64,000 nucleotides of DNA, from contig JAEPOO010000001.1 of assembly GCA_017642855.1 (NCBI GenBank), positions 1,211,072-1,275,071 on the forward strand. The letters are read 5' to 3'. Below the pieces are notes generated by a model that was given only the letters and a program-made list of their open reading frames with translations, had not been told where the DNA came from and searched no databases. The stretch's first letter is position 1. Every line of letters begins with the position of its first letter. Made by a program: the position numbers and the translations under genes. This DNA comes from Pseudomonadales bacterium (GTDB taxonomy: Bacteria > Pseudomonadota > Gammaproteobacteria > Pseudomonadales > Azotimanducaceae). Shown one piece after another: positions 45,168 through 54,440 of the stretch.

Positions 45168-45693
45168 ATTGATCGTCTTGTGACTCAAATATCATGGCGA
45201 GCACTTCCTCGAACGCCTCTTCGGCCAGTGCCTGCATTTCTTCATCTGTCCGATCCTGAATCGGATGCTCTACGAAGACTTTGTGCGGGTCGAAACCTAA
45301 CGACTCCGCCTGGGCGCGTGCTGCTTCCACAAATTCCGTCGAAGCAACAAAGCCGCCTGGAACGCCTCTTTGTTCCAGATCCATAATGTCATGCAAACTG
45401 CACGACGTGCATGAGCCTCAGTCCGCTAAAGACTCAATGACCGCATCGCACTCGTCGGCGATCTGCTGTTTGAGTTCTGTTGGGGCAACCCTCGTAAACG
45501 TAGGCTTCTTATAACGCCGCGTTTTAAGCCCCTTCTGGACCAGAAGGTCTTCAAGGCGATCAATAAAAACATCGCCCCTGGGCTTGGATATATCCAGCAA
45601 CCCGACTGTTTTTCCGGAAAGATCGGTCGGTCTGGGCAATGGTTGCCGCGAACCTGGATCTCTTTCTGAAGTTGGATCCATAAAGGTCGTCAT
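45166..45693 (-). CDS. UGSC-family selenoprotein (in-frame UGA read as selenocysteine)
   Basis: Read through one UGA at 45418-45420 this is a 175-residue protein with Sec92 in the motif U92-G-S-C95-T-S-C98-SLHDIMDLE. U-G-S-C is the name-giving motif of a selenoprotein family first seen in marine metagenomes; Cys-containing homologues read CGSC. The part before UGA (91 codons) and after it (83 codons) are in one frame with no other stop. A perfect seven-pair hairpin follows UGA by 3 bases. A strong AGAGGAGAG ribosome-binding site precedes the ATG. The first half has a Rossmann-like start (KTVGLLDISKPRGD). A selenol-thiol redox role is inferred. It follows the thioredoxin-like gene by 10 bases. 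Automatic annotation would split it into two short ORFs. Confidence 0.88.
45389..45414 (-). promoter_or_regulatory. Candidate bacterial SECIS element
   Basis: On the leftward RNA, starting 3 bases after the UGA, UCAUGCA pairs perfectly with UGCAUGA around a 12-base loop beginning CG, so a G is the second loop base, as in bacterial SECIS loops. An alternative fold is a five-pair UGCAC/GUGCA stem with a three-base loop. The distance from UGA to the loop (10 bases) is shorter than the usual range, so the exact SelB-binding form needs folding analysis. Confidence 0.6.
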
Positions 45694-45703
45694 ATGCTCT
45701 CCT

Positions 45704-47128
45704 CTACTTAGTTAAGACAATTCGACGTGTCACGGGTGTGCTCCCGATGCTGCCGCTTGCCCCCCAGCCAGCGATGATGGCAGAAAACATACCTGCGCTG
45801 CCACCCGCTCTGACAATGTTAAACCCACCCTCTCTGAACTTAGGGACGGTTTTGTCGCGAAACTGCTCTGGGAGCCCTTCTGCGATGCCATCCGCACCGC
45901 GAACCAGTTCCTCACCAGGAATCATGAGCAGTTCCATAACTCGATCTTTTACCTGCTGCTTGCTCCACTCAGCAAGTCGAAACACACGTTCATGCTCGGG
46001 ACTGACGACCAGGATGGCGTCCGAGGCCATGACCATCTTCGGATGGCCAGCGACACGAAGTCCTGCAGCGAAGCTTCGACAAAGTGACTCGGGTTCCCGC
46101 GACTTCTGATCAACAATCCCTTGAAGGCCATCTGCGGCAAACAGCGTGACCGTTGAGTCATCCTCATTGAACCCTTTTTCTACCGACAATGACTCCCAGC
46201 AGGAGTTGGTCTCATCCTCAGCAAAGCAATAGGTGTATTTGCCAGGATTACCAAAGACGGATCTGTCGACGCCGCCGGGCTTACCGCCGCCCACGTTTCG
46301 AATAACCAACTGCAGTGCCCTGCCGATGGTGGCATTCGCTCGGTTACCCTGCCCGAGAGCATTTCCCCTCGAGTTCATGCCAATTGCCCGGCTGATTGGA
46401 CCGTTAACGATAACCAGGGGCCCAGAATAATATGTTGTGGCGAGCAGGCCGTGCATACAAAACTCGTCCTGCAGAGCTGCTTCAACCGCGGCGATAACGA
46501 CCGGCATGTATTCTGGTTTGCAACCGGCGAGCACCGCATTGATCGCAATCTTTTCAACAGTACATGGAATCAGATCAGGAGGTACTACACCCACCACCTC
46601 AGCGGGATCACGGTGCGTGCCGGTGAGCATGCGCATCACACGTTCGGGCGTTGGCGGAATAACAGGAAGACCGTCAGACCAGCCTCGGTCGAAACAGGCC
46701 TCCAGTTCATCTTCTTCACTGGCAATGGTTAACTGTCTGGCCTGCAGTTTTTCCAGGTCAAAGCGGGCAGCCAGTTTCTCTGGCATGCCAGGATCTTGTG
46801 TCATGGAACCACAACCTGGTCGAAACGCGGGAATATCGAATTCCAGAAATTCGCCGGTCAACCTTTCCCAGGCGGTTTTATCCCAGCCAAAGGTGCGATC
46901 CACTTCATTGCCGTCGTCATCAAGTCGGATCAATGTCGGTACCGTCTCGATTCTCTTCTGCCAAGAATACGCCAGCTCAGTATCGTCAGTTACCTGAAGC
47001 GATTCTGGGAATGAAGGATTATCCTGAGAACGTATCTCGAGCGACGAGGACGCTTGCAATTGAGCCAGAACCGGCACGATAAGGCGACAGGTTTCGCACT
47101 CCTCTTTAACAACAGCAATAAGGCTCAT
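45704..47128 (-). CDS. Thioredoxin-like protein with large conserved C-terminal domain, partner of the UGSC selenoprotein
   Basis: A 474-residue protein. Residues 1 to about 95 look like a thioredoxin fold with redox motif Cys11-E-T-Cys14 close to the N-terminus and a cis-Pro region (ETVPTLIRL). The remaining 370 residues form an unrecognised domain with many conserved-looking motifs (WSDGLPVIPPTPERV, VVPPDLIPCTVEKIAINAVLAGC, MNSRGNALGQGNRANATIGRA, GGGKPGGVDRS) and several Cys. It ends 10 bases before the selenoprotein gene and starts 4 bases after kdsB. The pairing suggests that it exchanges electrons with Sec92 or that both act on one thiol substrate (inference). No signal peptide. Confidence 0.6.
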   Translation of the reverse strand: MSLIAVVKEECETCRLIVPVLAQLQASSSLEIRSQDNPSFPESLQVTDDTELAYSWQKRIETVPTLIRLDDDGNEVDRTFGWDKTAWERLTGEFLEFDIPAFRPGCGSMTQDPGMPEKLAARFDLEKLQARQLTIASEEDELEACFDRGWSDGLPVIPPTPERVMRMLTGTHRDPAEVVGVVPPDLIPCTVEKIAINAVLAGCKPEYMPVVIAAVEAALQDEFCMHGLLATTYYSGPLVIVNGPISRAIGMNSRGNALGQGNRANATIGRALQLVIRNVGGGKPGGVDRSVFGNPGKYTYCFAEDETNSCWESLSVEKGFNEDDSTVTLFAADGLQGIVDQKSREPESLCRSFAAGLRVAGHPKMVMASDAILVVSPEHERVFRLAEWSKQQVKDRVMELLMIPGEELVRGADGIAEGLPEQFRDKTVPKFREGGFNIVRAGGSAGMFSAIIAGWGASGSIGSTPVTRRIVLTK

Positions 47129-47132
47129 CTAA

Positions 47133-47891
47133 TTATCCTTTTAGTGCGTCCAGCGTTCGCTCGACGTCTTCAGGTGAATCGATTCCCGGCGGTATCGATT
47201 CAGTGGTTTCCTCAACACGGATCTTCTCGCCATTTGTTAGGACACGCAATTGTTCCAGGCTTTCTGTCAACTCCAGCTGAGCCGGCGTCCAGCCAACAAA
47301 GTCAGCCAGCAACGAAACCGTGTATGCATAAATTCCGAGATGACGATACCAGCCGGGTTGAGACAGGTCGCTACCCTCAGGAAATCGCGCCCGATCCCAG
47401 GGGACAGGCGCTCGGGAAAAATAAAGCGCGATGCCCTGTTGATCACGAACCACTTTAACTATGTTCGGATTAACTACGTCTTCCCGATCAGTGATTCGCT
47501 CACATAACGTGGCCATTCGAACCTCATCACCCGTGAGTGACGCGACACGATCAATAACCGCGGGAGGAATAAGCGGCTCATCCCCCTGCACATTGACCAC
47601 CACATCGTGAGTATCCAGGTTAAGTAAACCAACAGCTTCATGAATACGATCTGTGCCAGAAGCATGGCCAGGATCTGTCATCACAGCCTCACCACCAAAA
47701 CGTTCGACTTCAGCGACAATACGATCATCGTCTGTTGCCACAACGACGCGGCTGGCTGAGCTTTGACTGGCCTGCTCGAAAACCCGTTGGATCATGGACT
47801 TACCGGCGAGATCGATCAGCGGTTTTCCGGGAAAGCGGCTGGACTCATACCGGGCCGGTATGACAACCGTGAATTTCGACGAAACGCTTAT
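47133..47891 (-). CDS. kdsB: CMP-KDO synthetase KdsB, apparent AUA start
   Basis: Activates KDO for lipid A core synthesis. The 252-residue protein has the nucleotide-binding start [30 protein letters not shown], and [11 protein letters not shown]. Between the in-frame stop TGA and this motif the codons are GGA CGA ACT CTC ATA AGC GTT TCG TCG AAA: no ATG, GTG or TTG. The ATA at 47891 overlaps the ycaR stop (ATAA), exactly where relatives have ATGA, and GAGGA lies 9 bases upstream. The first internal ATG (47795) would delete the essential nucleotide loop. Either AUA is used, or a G-to-A change (natural or a sequencing error) hit the start. Confidence 0.85.
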   Translation of the reverse strand: MSVSSKFTVVIPARYESSRFPGKPLIDLAGKSMIQRVFEQASQSSASRVVVATDDDRIVAEVERFGGEAVMTDPGHASGTDRIHEAVGLLNLDTHDVVVNVQGDEPLIPPAVIDRVASLTGDEVRMATLCERITDREDVVNPNIVKVVRDQQGIALYFSRAPVPWDRARFPEGSDLSQPGWYRHLGIYAYTVSLLADFVGWTPAQLELTESLEQLRVLTNGEKIRVEETTESIPPGIDSPEDVERTLDALKG

Positions 47892-48073
47892 GAGAGTTCG
47901 TCCTCAGTGAGCGGTCTTGCTTCCTCTTCCAACATGATCGGAATGTCGTCTTTAATCGGAAAGGCAAGTTTGCAATCCACACAGATGAGTTCGTTCGCCT
48001 CTTTGTCGTAGGTGAGATCCGCTTGACCTATCGGACAAACGAGGATGGAGAGAAGTTTTCTGTCTACGGCCAT
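47888..48073 (-). CDS. YcaR/Trm112-like small zinc-ribbon protein
   Basis: A 61-residue protein with CPIGQ...[10 protein letters not shown], the degenerate Trm112 zinc-ribbon pattern (first CxxC reduced to a single Cys). It is nearly always beside lpxK and kdsB in gammaproteobacteria. Exact role unknown; Trm112 proteins stabilise methyltransferases. The stop TAA overlaps the kdsB start. Confidence 0.9.
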   Translation of the reverse strand: MAVDRKLLSILVCPIGQADLTYDKEANELICVDCKLAFPIKDDIPIMLEEEARPLTEDELS

Positions 48074-48093
48074 TTTCTGTACCTTATATTTTC

Positions 48094-51000
48094 TTAACCT
48101 GAAGCCTCGAGCACTCGCGTTTGCAGACCGGCTTCCTTTAACAGGGCATCAAACACCGAGGTTTCAAAGATCGCGTTAACTTCGAGATACCAGTAATCGT
48201 CACCTTCGAGCGACAGACTGTCGAGTTTCACAGCATCTTTCTCGGTCATTACGACGATGCGATCGTCCGAGAAATCAATATCCGAAGCCTGGAACGCGTG
48301 ATGGTCCGGGAACTGGTGGGGCGTAATCATACAACCTAGATCCGTCAGTGCGGTAAAGAATCGCTCTGGATTACTAATACCAACCACCGCGTGAATATTC
48401 TCACCCGATAACGAAGAAGGCGCTCTCTCCTCCCCGGTCTTCAGATTGACCAATCTGGTTGGTCCTACTTTCATGGAGGTAAAAGCTTTTGCTTGGCAGC
48501 CCTGCGGCAGTTCATGCACACCGTTGACCACCACGAGATCAACGTCCTTCAACCTCGAAGGGGGTTCACGCAACGGACCTGCCGGTAAGCAAAGCCCGTT
48601 ACCAATACCACGCACACCATCAATGACCGCTACTTCAAGATCTCTCGGCAGCGCATAATGCTGTAAACCGTCATCGCTGATGACGACATCGACCTCATGT
48701 TGCTCGAGCAGAGCTTGAGTGGCCTCGACCCGATCGGGATCAACGACCACAGGCACGCCGGTTCTCCGATGAATCATTAACGGCTCATCACCCACTTCCT
48801 GCGCCGGGGAACTGCGAGTCACCTCCATTGGATACTGTGGCGCCTTACCACCGTAACCTCGGCTGACAACCCCAGGTCGATACCCCAGTGAAAGCAGATG
48901 GTTAACAAGACCAATGACCAATGGGGATTTTCCGGTTCCTCCAACCGATATGTTGCCCACAACCACAACCGGCACAGGTGACTGCCACTGAGTACGTCGT
49001 TTCAGCCAACTCTTGCGCCATTCAGTCATCTGGCGGTAAAGCCAGGAAACCGGCGCCAGCATGCGAATCCAGGCTGAATCCCCGTACCAGGCATCAACCA
49101 GTTTCCCAGGGTCAAACATGCCCGCGGCATAACGTCGGATCGGATACTGTTCACCCCGCACTGACACATCCGATGAGGTGCTGTCACCGGTGATCTCATC
49201 ATGATCATGCAACTGAGCGTAGAAGCCACCTTTAACCAGAAGATCCTGGTGAGAGCCCTGTTCAACAATCTGGCCTTCATCGATCACAAAGATGCGATCT
49301 GCTTTCTCGATTGTGGAGAGTCTGTGCGCCACAATGAAAGTCGTCCTTCCTTTCACCACGGCTTCAAGCGCAGCCTGTATGTATCTCTCGGATTCTGTAT
49401 CGAGAGCCGAGGTTGCCTCATCCAGGATAAGAATCGGAGCATCTTTGAGGAACGCTCGGGCTATAGCGAGTCTCTGCCTTTGTCCTCCAGAGAGCAGAAC
49501 GCCATCATCGCCGACGATGGTATCAAGCCCGAATTCCAGGTTTTCGACAAAACGCCAGGCATAAGCTTTCTCTGAAGCATTTCGAATGTCATCCCGGCTG
49601 GCATCTTTTAAAGTGCCGTAGCCGATATTTCGCAGAACGGTATCGTTAAACAACGTAACCTGCTGACTGACAATCGCAATGTGCCGCCGGAGGTTCTCGA
49701 GCGTGAACTCCTCGATGCCATGGCCATCAATCAGAATCTGGCCGGAATCCGGCGTGTAGAATCGAGGCACGAGACTGACTAACGTGCTTTTACCGCTTCC
49801 TGAACGACCGACCAGAGCGACGGTTTCTCCTGGTTCAACCGAAAAGCTGATGTTTTTGAGCACCTGCTTTTCTTCGCTCCCTTCCTGGCTGGTTTGGTAG
49901 CTGAAAGACACATTGCGGAATTCAACGCGCCCCTGCACCCGATCAACTTCAAGCTCACCCGTATCCTTTTCTGTTTCCTGGTCGAACAAATCGAAAATGT
50001 CTTCCGCCGCGGCGAGACCTTTTTGCACGGTCGCAATCACTTCAGACAGCTGTCTGATCGGTTTCGCCAGCAGGCCGCCGGTGGTAATGAAAATGATGAC
50101 ATCACCGGCAGACATATTCGCCAGGAACAGTGGATCCAGCACCAGCCAAACCAGTCCAGCCAGCGCCACAGACACCATAATCTGAATGGCCGGAGTCGCC
50201 AGTGATGAGGTCACCACCATTTTCATGGACTGGCGCCTGTTGTCCTGGCTTACCTTCTCAAACCGTTCTGTTTCGTACTCACTGCCGCCGAACGTCCTGA
50301 CTTCTCGATACCCCTGGACAGCTTCAGACGCAACGTGTGTTACGTCACCCATAGAATCTTGAATACGTTCACTGATACGCCGGAATCTCTTGCCCGCTGC
50401 GTTTACGAGCAGTGCAATCAGCGGCGCCACGGTGAGAAATATGAGGGTCAGTTTCCAGTTGAGGTAAAGCAGGAAGCCAAGGTAACCAATAACCGTAAAG
50501 CCCTCGCGAATAATGACTCGAACGGCATCCGTCGCCGCGCCGGTCACCTGAGTTACATGAAAGGTCACCTTGGCGACCAGATGGCCCATCGCATGTCGAT
50601 CGTAGAAAGCACTTGGGAGTGTCAGCAGGCGATCGAATAACTCAGTACGCAGGTTGTGCACCAGGTAATTTGAGACATAGGCAATAAAGTAATTGCCCAC
50701 GAAGGTGCCGAAACCCCGAGTCGTGGCAATGAGAATGATCGCCAGGGGCACAAGCGTTCTGTTCAAGTCACCGGGCTCACCAAGCAATGCGCTAAGAAAG
50801 TCTGCCATCTCCGCTTCCATCACCACCTTGGAACCACCCGGTTCAATCGAATCGACGATATAACCAACAAGATTCAGGAAAGCGACGTTCGACAGTGAGT
50901 AGATGAGAAATCCGAAAATACTCAGCAAAAACGCAGGCCAATACGGAACCACATAGGAAAGCAACCTGCTGTAGATTTTTATGTCGGAGGAGTGACTCAT
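48094..51000 (-). CDS. MsbA-LpxK fusion: lipid A flippase joined to tetraacyldisaccharide 4'-kinase
   Basis: One 968-residue frame. Residues 1-600 are a full MsbA-type ABC exporter: six membrane segments (about 15-330), Walker A GRSGSGKS (398-405), signature LSGGQ (503-507), Walker [10 protein letters not shown] (about 523-531) and H-loop His559. After a linker, residues 628-968 are LpxK: membrane-associated start ([27 protein letters not shown]), P-loop [12 protein letters not shown] (682-693) and DDGLQH (776-781). In most relatives these are separate adjacent genes msbA and lpxK. The fusion joins phosphorylation of lipid A precursor and its later flipping in one chain. A Met at 628 (GMFDPGK) could still allow internal initiation. 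Confidence 0.9.
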   Translation of the reverse strand: MSHSSDIKIYSRLLSYVVPYWPAFLLSIFGFLIYSLSNVAFLNLVGYIVDSIEPGGSKVVMEAEMADFLSALLGEPGDLNRTLVPLAIILIATTRGFGTFVGNYFIAYVSNYLVHNLRTELFDRLLTLPSAFYDRHAMGHLVAKVTFHVTQVTGAATDAVRVIIREGFTVIGYLGFLLYLNWKLTLIFLTVAPLIALLVNAAGKRFRRISERIQDSMGDVTHVASEAVQGYREVRTFGGSEYETERFEKVSQDNRRQSMKMVVTSSLATPAIQIMVSVALAGLVWLVLDPLFLANMSAGDVIIFITTGGLLAKPIRQLSEVIATVQKGLAAAEDIFDLFDQETEKDTGELEVDRVQGRVEFRNVSFSYQTSQEGSEEKQVLKNISFSVEPGETVALVGRSGSGKSTLVSLVPRFYTPDSGQILIDGHGIEEFTLENLRRHIAIVSQQVTLFNDTVLRNIGYGTLKDASRDDIRNASEKAYAWRFVENLEFGLDTIVGDDGVLLSGGQRQRLAIARAFLKDAPILILDEATSALDTESERYIQAALEAVVKGRTTFIVAHRLSTIEKADRIFVIDEGQIVEQGSHQDLLVKGGFYAQLHDHDEITGDSTSSDVSVRGEQYPIRRYAAGMFDPGKLVDAWYGDSAWIRMLAPVSWLYRQMTEWRKSWLKRRTQWQSPVPVVVVGNISVGGTGKSPLVIGLVNHLLSLGYRPGVVSRGYGGKAPQYPMEVTRSSPAQEVGDEPLMIHRRTGVPVVVDPDRVEATQALLEQHEVDVVISDDGLQHYALPRDLEVAVIDGVRGIGNGLCLPAGPLREPPSRLKDVDLVVVNGVHELPQGCQAKAFTSMKVGPTRLVNLKTGEERAPSSLSGENIHAVVGISNPERFFTALTDLGCMITPHQFPDHHAFQASDIDFSDDRIVVMTEKDAVKLDSLSLEGDDYWYLEVNAIFETSVFDALLKEAGLQTRVLEASG

Positions 51001-51025
51001 CTCATTTGCCGGCTACAGGCACATC

Positions 51026-51448
51026 TCAGTCCGCTGGATTTGTCAGCTGTGTGGTAATGCTGAGCTGGGTAAAACCCAGTTGCCCAGCCACATCCAGCGC
51101 AGTCACTACCGACTGATGCGGCGTCGCGGAGTCAGCTGTAATAATCATTGGGATGGCATTGTCCCCTTCACTGATTTTTTCAATCGCATTCGTTAACGTT
51201 CCCTGCTTACTGTTCACCAGGGCAACCCCGTTGATGGCGTAGTCCCCGTTTTTCGTGATGGAAATCTCAATCTGCAAATCTGCCGCTCTGCTGGACTGGG
51301 CACTCGCTTCCGGCAGATCGATCGAAAGGTGAGTTTCTTTGGTGAAGGTGGTGGACACCATGAAGAAGATCAGCAGAAGGAACACCACATCGATGAGCGG
51401 TGTCAGGTTGACTTCTACATCCTGGCGAATCCGTCTGGCAAATCTCAC
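51026..51448 (-). CDS. exbD: ExbD/TolR family biopolymer transport protein
   Basis: A 140-residue protein with a cytoplasmic start (RRIRQDVEVNLTPLIDVVFLLLIFFMVSTTF) that contains the single membrane segment and the functional Asp of the proton channel, then a periplasmic domain. It works with the ExbB homologue upstream (4-base overlap) to harness proton motive force. Position before lpxK/msbA is the Pseudomonas order. Confidence 0.92.
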   Translation of the reverse strand: MRFARRIRQDVEVNLTPLIDVVFLLLIFFMVSTTFTKETHLSIDLPEASAQSSRAADLQIEISITKNGDYAINGVALVNSKQGTLTNAIEKISEGDNAIPMIITADSATPHQSVVTALDVAGQLGFTQLSITTQLTNPAD

Positions 51449-52101
51449 CGGTTCGCTACCTGGGCCATTTCAGGCTTTGATGTCTCTGTGCGATCTGCCG
51501 TGCCAGTATTTAACACTTCGACAAGTTTCAGCGCTTCCTGTTCCATATAAATGACCAGTTCATCCACTTTGCGCTGAAAAAAGCGGTAAAAAAACAAACT
51601 CGGAATCGCGACAGTCAGCCCGGCAGCCGTTGTAATCAGGGCCTCAGAGATACCGCCTGCCAATACCGCCGCATTTCCGGTGCCTTCAAGTCGAATCGCG
51701 GTGAACACTTTAATCATGCCAATCACAGTCCCGAGCAGCCCAAGCAGTGGTGTAATCGCCGCGACAGTGCCGAGCGTATTCAAATACCGCTCGAGTTCGT
51801 GCACAACGTGGTTGGCCACCTCTTCGATGGATTCTTTCATCGCATCACGACCTTTCCGATGCGAGGTGATGCCCGCAGCGAGGATCTGACCAAGGGGTGA
51901 ACCGTTTTTCAACTCCCTGAGTCTCTTGTTATCCATTTCATTATTTTTTATCCAGGTCCATACCTGGGCGAGAAGGTTTCTCGGTGCAACCTGGTCCGCG
52001 CGAAGGGTCCAGAAGCGTTCTACGGATATGGCAGCGGCAATAACACTACACAGCAGGATGGGGATCATCAGCCACCCGCCTGCTTGAACAAGTTCAAACA
52101 A
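51445..52101 (-). CDS. exbB: MotA/TolQ/ExbB proton channel family protein
   Basis: A 218-residue protein with three membrane segments (about 12-30, 110-135, 150-175) and the conserved LGLLGTVIGMIKVF motif, then a cytoplasmic tail. Starts with TTG (MFELVQAGGWLM), supported by GGAG about 8 bases upstream; no in-frame ATG is available. First gene of the exbBD-msbA/lpxK-ycaR-kdsB-thioredoxin/UGSC series. Confidence 0.9.
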   Translation of the reverse strand: MFELVQAGGWLMIPILLCSVIAAAISVERFWTLRADQVAPRNLLAQVWTWIKNNEMDNKRLRELKNGSPLGQILAAGITSHRKGRDAMKESIEEVANHVVHELERYLNTLGTVAAITPLLGLLGTVIGMIKVFTAIRLEGTGNAAVLAGGISEALITTAAGLTVAIPSLFFYRFFQRKVDELVIYMEQEALKLVEVLNTGTADRTETSKPEMAQVANR

Positions 52102-52203
52102 GGATCATCTCCGAGCCTTCAAATTTGCCCAATACTCTAGATCAAAAAAGTCAAAATGACTAATAAAATCAATAGATTCCGGCTTACCGAATTCGAGGGA
52201 TAT

Positions 52204-53439
52204 TCAAGAACTGGCCCTATTGAAAGCAACAATTCCCTCGTCCAGCAGACGACCTACTTCACCGTCACTGAGACCAAGTTCGTCCTTGAGGATTTCCTCA
52301 GTATGTTGGCCCAGTTGCGGTGCTGGCATCGCGTCGAGATTAAGTGACTCATCAAATCGAATGGGTGAACCGGACGCCAGTAGGTCACCAATCCCTGGTT
52401 GACTGATCTGCCCCATCATGGGGTTATCGAGCGAACAATCATCATCGCCTTCCACCATCTCCCTGAAAGTTCGGTAAGGTCCGTAACAGACAGCATTCTC
52501 ATCAAAGAGGCGGCAGATCTCCGCGTAGTCATTGGCCGCGAACCAGGGTTCAATCAACGCGGCGATACGCTCTCGTGCTTTGAATCGCTCACCCTCGCCT
52601 TTCAGACTGAACCCAAGGTTAGATTCCAGCGCCGCGATGGGCTCTTCAATGTTCATCGCCGTCACCAGGCCTTTCCACTGCCTGGGTGTCAGCCCGACGA
52701 TCATCACTCGCTCACCATCTTGGGAGGTAAAGTCACGGCCAAAGGCCCCATAAAGATAGTTACCTGCTTTTTGACGGTCTTCATGATTGATCATGACCTC
52801 GCCGATGTTGCCCAGATTACTGGTCGTTGCGACGGCAACGTCTTTGAGTGCCACTTTGACCAACTGACCTTCATCATGAATCCGCCGATGTCGATCAGCG
52901 GCGAGCAGTGCTACGGCTGCCATTTGCCCGGTAATGTTGTCCCAGGCTGGCAGCAAATAGTTTGTGGGTTCAGCATTGTCTGGCTGTCCGGTCGCACTGG
53001 CGAAGCCAACTGCGCAGTTGACGGTGTAGTCGAGCGCAGACCCTCCTCGCCGGTCACCAAGAATATTCACGTAAATCAGATCATCGCGAACAGCCTTTAA
53101 CGCGTCATAGGCAAGCCAGCCTCGCTCAGGAAAGTTTGTCAGGAAAATGCCGTCTTCCTGTGAGTCGCCCTTGAGCAACGACATGATCAACTCACGCCCT
53201 TCCGCGTGCCCTATATCAACCTGGAAAGACCGCTTACCTTTGTTCATGCCTGTCCAGAAAAGACTTGATCCAGACTCCGTGATTGGCCAACGTCGGTAAT
53301 CGAGCCCTCCACCAATTGGATCGAAGCGAATCACATCGGCACCAAGCTGAGCAAGCGTCATACCGCCTAAAGGTGCGGCAACAAAAGCGGAACCTTCGAC
53401 AACCCGCATGCCGCCTAAAACTCCGTTATTTGTACTCAT
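52204..53439 (-). CDS. CaiB/BaiF (class III) CoA-transferase family protein
   Basis: A 411-residue protein with the family start (LGGMRVVEGSAFVAAPLGGMTLAQLGADVIRFDP), NMNKGKRS-type GMNKGKRSFQVDIG, and the likely catalytic Asp in GSALDYTVNCAVG. It moves CoA between organic acids through mixed anhydride and thioester intermediates. It overlaps the upstream MaoC gene by 4 bases. With the hydratase it resembles the pairs that handle C4-C5 dicarboxylic acid CoA esters such as mesaconyl-CoA; the substrate is inferred only. Confidence 0.85.
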   Translation of the reverse strand: MSTNNGVLGGMRVVEGSAFVAAPLGGMTLAQLGADVIRFDPIGGGLDYRRWPITESGSSLFWTGMNKGKRSFQVDIGHAEGRELIMSLLKGDSQEDGIFLTNFPERGWLAYDALKAVRDDLIYVNILGDRRGGSALDYTVNCAVGFASATGQPDNAEPTNYLLPAWDNITGQMAAVALLAADRHRRIHDEGQLVKVALKDVAVATTSNLGNIGEVMINHEDRQKAGNYLYGAFGRDFTSQDGERVMIVGLTPRQWKGLVTAMNIEEPIAALESNLGFSLKGEGERFKARERIAALIEPWFAANDYAEICRLFDENAVCYGPYRTFREMVEGDDDCSLDNPMMGQISQPGIGDLLASGSPIRFDESLNLDAMPAPQLGQHTEEILKDELGLSDGEVGRLLDEGIVAFNRASS

Positions 53440-54440
53440 GACGCTTCACCTCCAACCAGTACCGCCAATTGCCAATCCAGAACTTTGATACCTTCACCCG
53501 GCTCTGGTGCTTCGGCACCACGCGCCACAAACACCTCAATCCACAGATCCAGAATCTTGCCACCAGCAACCGGAGTTTCTTTCTGCACGTGTATCACACT
53601 GCTCAATATATCCTGCTCGAATACCGGCGCGACGTGATCACACTTGTACCAGCAGAGAATTGTTGCGAGCGACGGCAAAACCCGCGACAACTGAGCCGCA
53701 GCCAATGAGATCGTGTGCCCGCCATAAACGAGCCGTTTGCCATAAACACTGCGGCCTGCATCTGTATGAGTCATGGCCATATTCAACGTCATGCGAACAA
53801 CTTCAGGTGCGGACGTCACCGTATCTCTGGCTTCCACCGCCACGGATTGATCGACTTCAAACCCTGTCGGCGTCGCGGGCAGTTGTTCTAGCTGCCAGTC
53901 AGGCACAGAAGCCAGAATGTCTTCCTCTGAAATGGTTTCTGGCATGATAGAGAGATCATCCGCAAGACCCGTGTCGGCCTCCTTGTCTTTACAAGGCACC
54001 ATGGGACACCGCCAGAACAGCAGAACCGTTTCCTCTCGCTGGTTCGTAACGTGGATTTCCAAGCCAACCATACCGGATGCCGCACGTCCGGGTTTGATCG
54101 CATTTTGACGAAGCGCAACCACCTTGGTTTTCGTGGTTAGCGTATCTCCTAAAAACACCGGCCTCTGAAACCGCAGCCCTCGGTAAAACAGATTGCCCAG
54201 AACACGCTGCGTAGGAATCGTACTTTGACCGATGGCGATGTTGCACACGAGGCTCGGGTTCACAAGAGCTGTTTCATGCCCGGTGACTCTCTGTGCAAGC
54301 GGCCAGTCAAGAGACAGCCGAGAGCGATCAGCGAACACCATTTGATGCGCCGCGGCATAACCCTCGGTGACCGTCACTGACGGCACGGCACTTAAATCAT
54401 CGCCAACGGAAAAGTCTTCGAACCAGGGTACTACTGTCAT
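53436..54440 (-). CDS. MaoC-type (double hot-dog) enoyl-CoA hydratase
   Basis: A 334-residue protein of two hot-dog domains. The start FEDFSVGDDLSAVPSVTVTEG is the usual beginning of the beta-methylmalyl/mesaconyl-CoA hydratase group, and VYGKRLVYGGHTISLAAAQLSR in the second half fits the other domain. It would add water to an enoyl-CoA. The stop overlaps the CoA-transferase start and its start overlaps the aldolase-like gene by one base, so the three are translated together. Confidence 0.78.
   Translation of the reverse strand: MTVVPWFEDFSVGDDLSAVPSVTVTEGYAAAHQMVFADRSRLSLDWPLAQRVTGHETALVNPSLVCNIAIGQSTIPTQRVLGNLFYRGLRFQRPVFLGDTLTTKTKVVALRQNAIKPGRAASGMVGLEIHVTNQREETVLLFWRCPMVPCKDKEADTGLADDLSIMPETISEEDILASVPDWQLEQLPATPTGFEVDQSVAVEARDTVTSAPEVVRMTLNMAMTHTDAGRSVYGKRLVYGGHTISLAAAQLSRVLPSLATILCWYKCDHVAPVFEQDILSSVIHVQKETPVAGGKILDLWIEVFVARGAEAPEPGEGIKVLDWQLAVLVGGEAS

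Noticed and set aside
45166..45396. Separate 76-residue gene starting at TTG 45396
   Set aside because: It lacks a ribosome-binding site and is the continuation of the selenoprotein frame.
45418..45420. TGA as a simple nonsense mutation making a pseudogene
   Set aside because: The codon falls exactly in the U of the UGSC motif, the frame stays open on both sides, and a hairpin follows. A random stop would not be expected there.
47133..47795. kdsB starting at the internal ATG 47795
   Set aside because: This removes the nucleotide-binding N-terminus that is present in frame upstream; the protein would be inactive.
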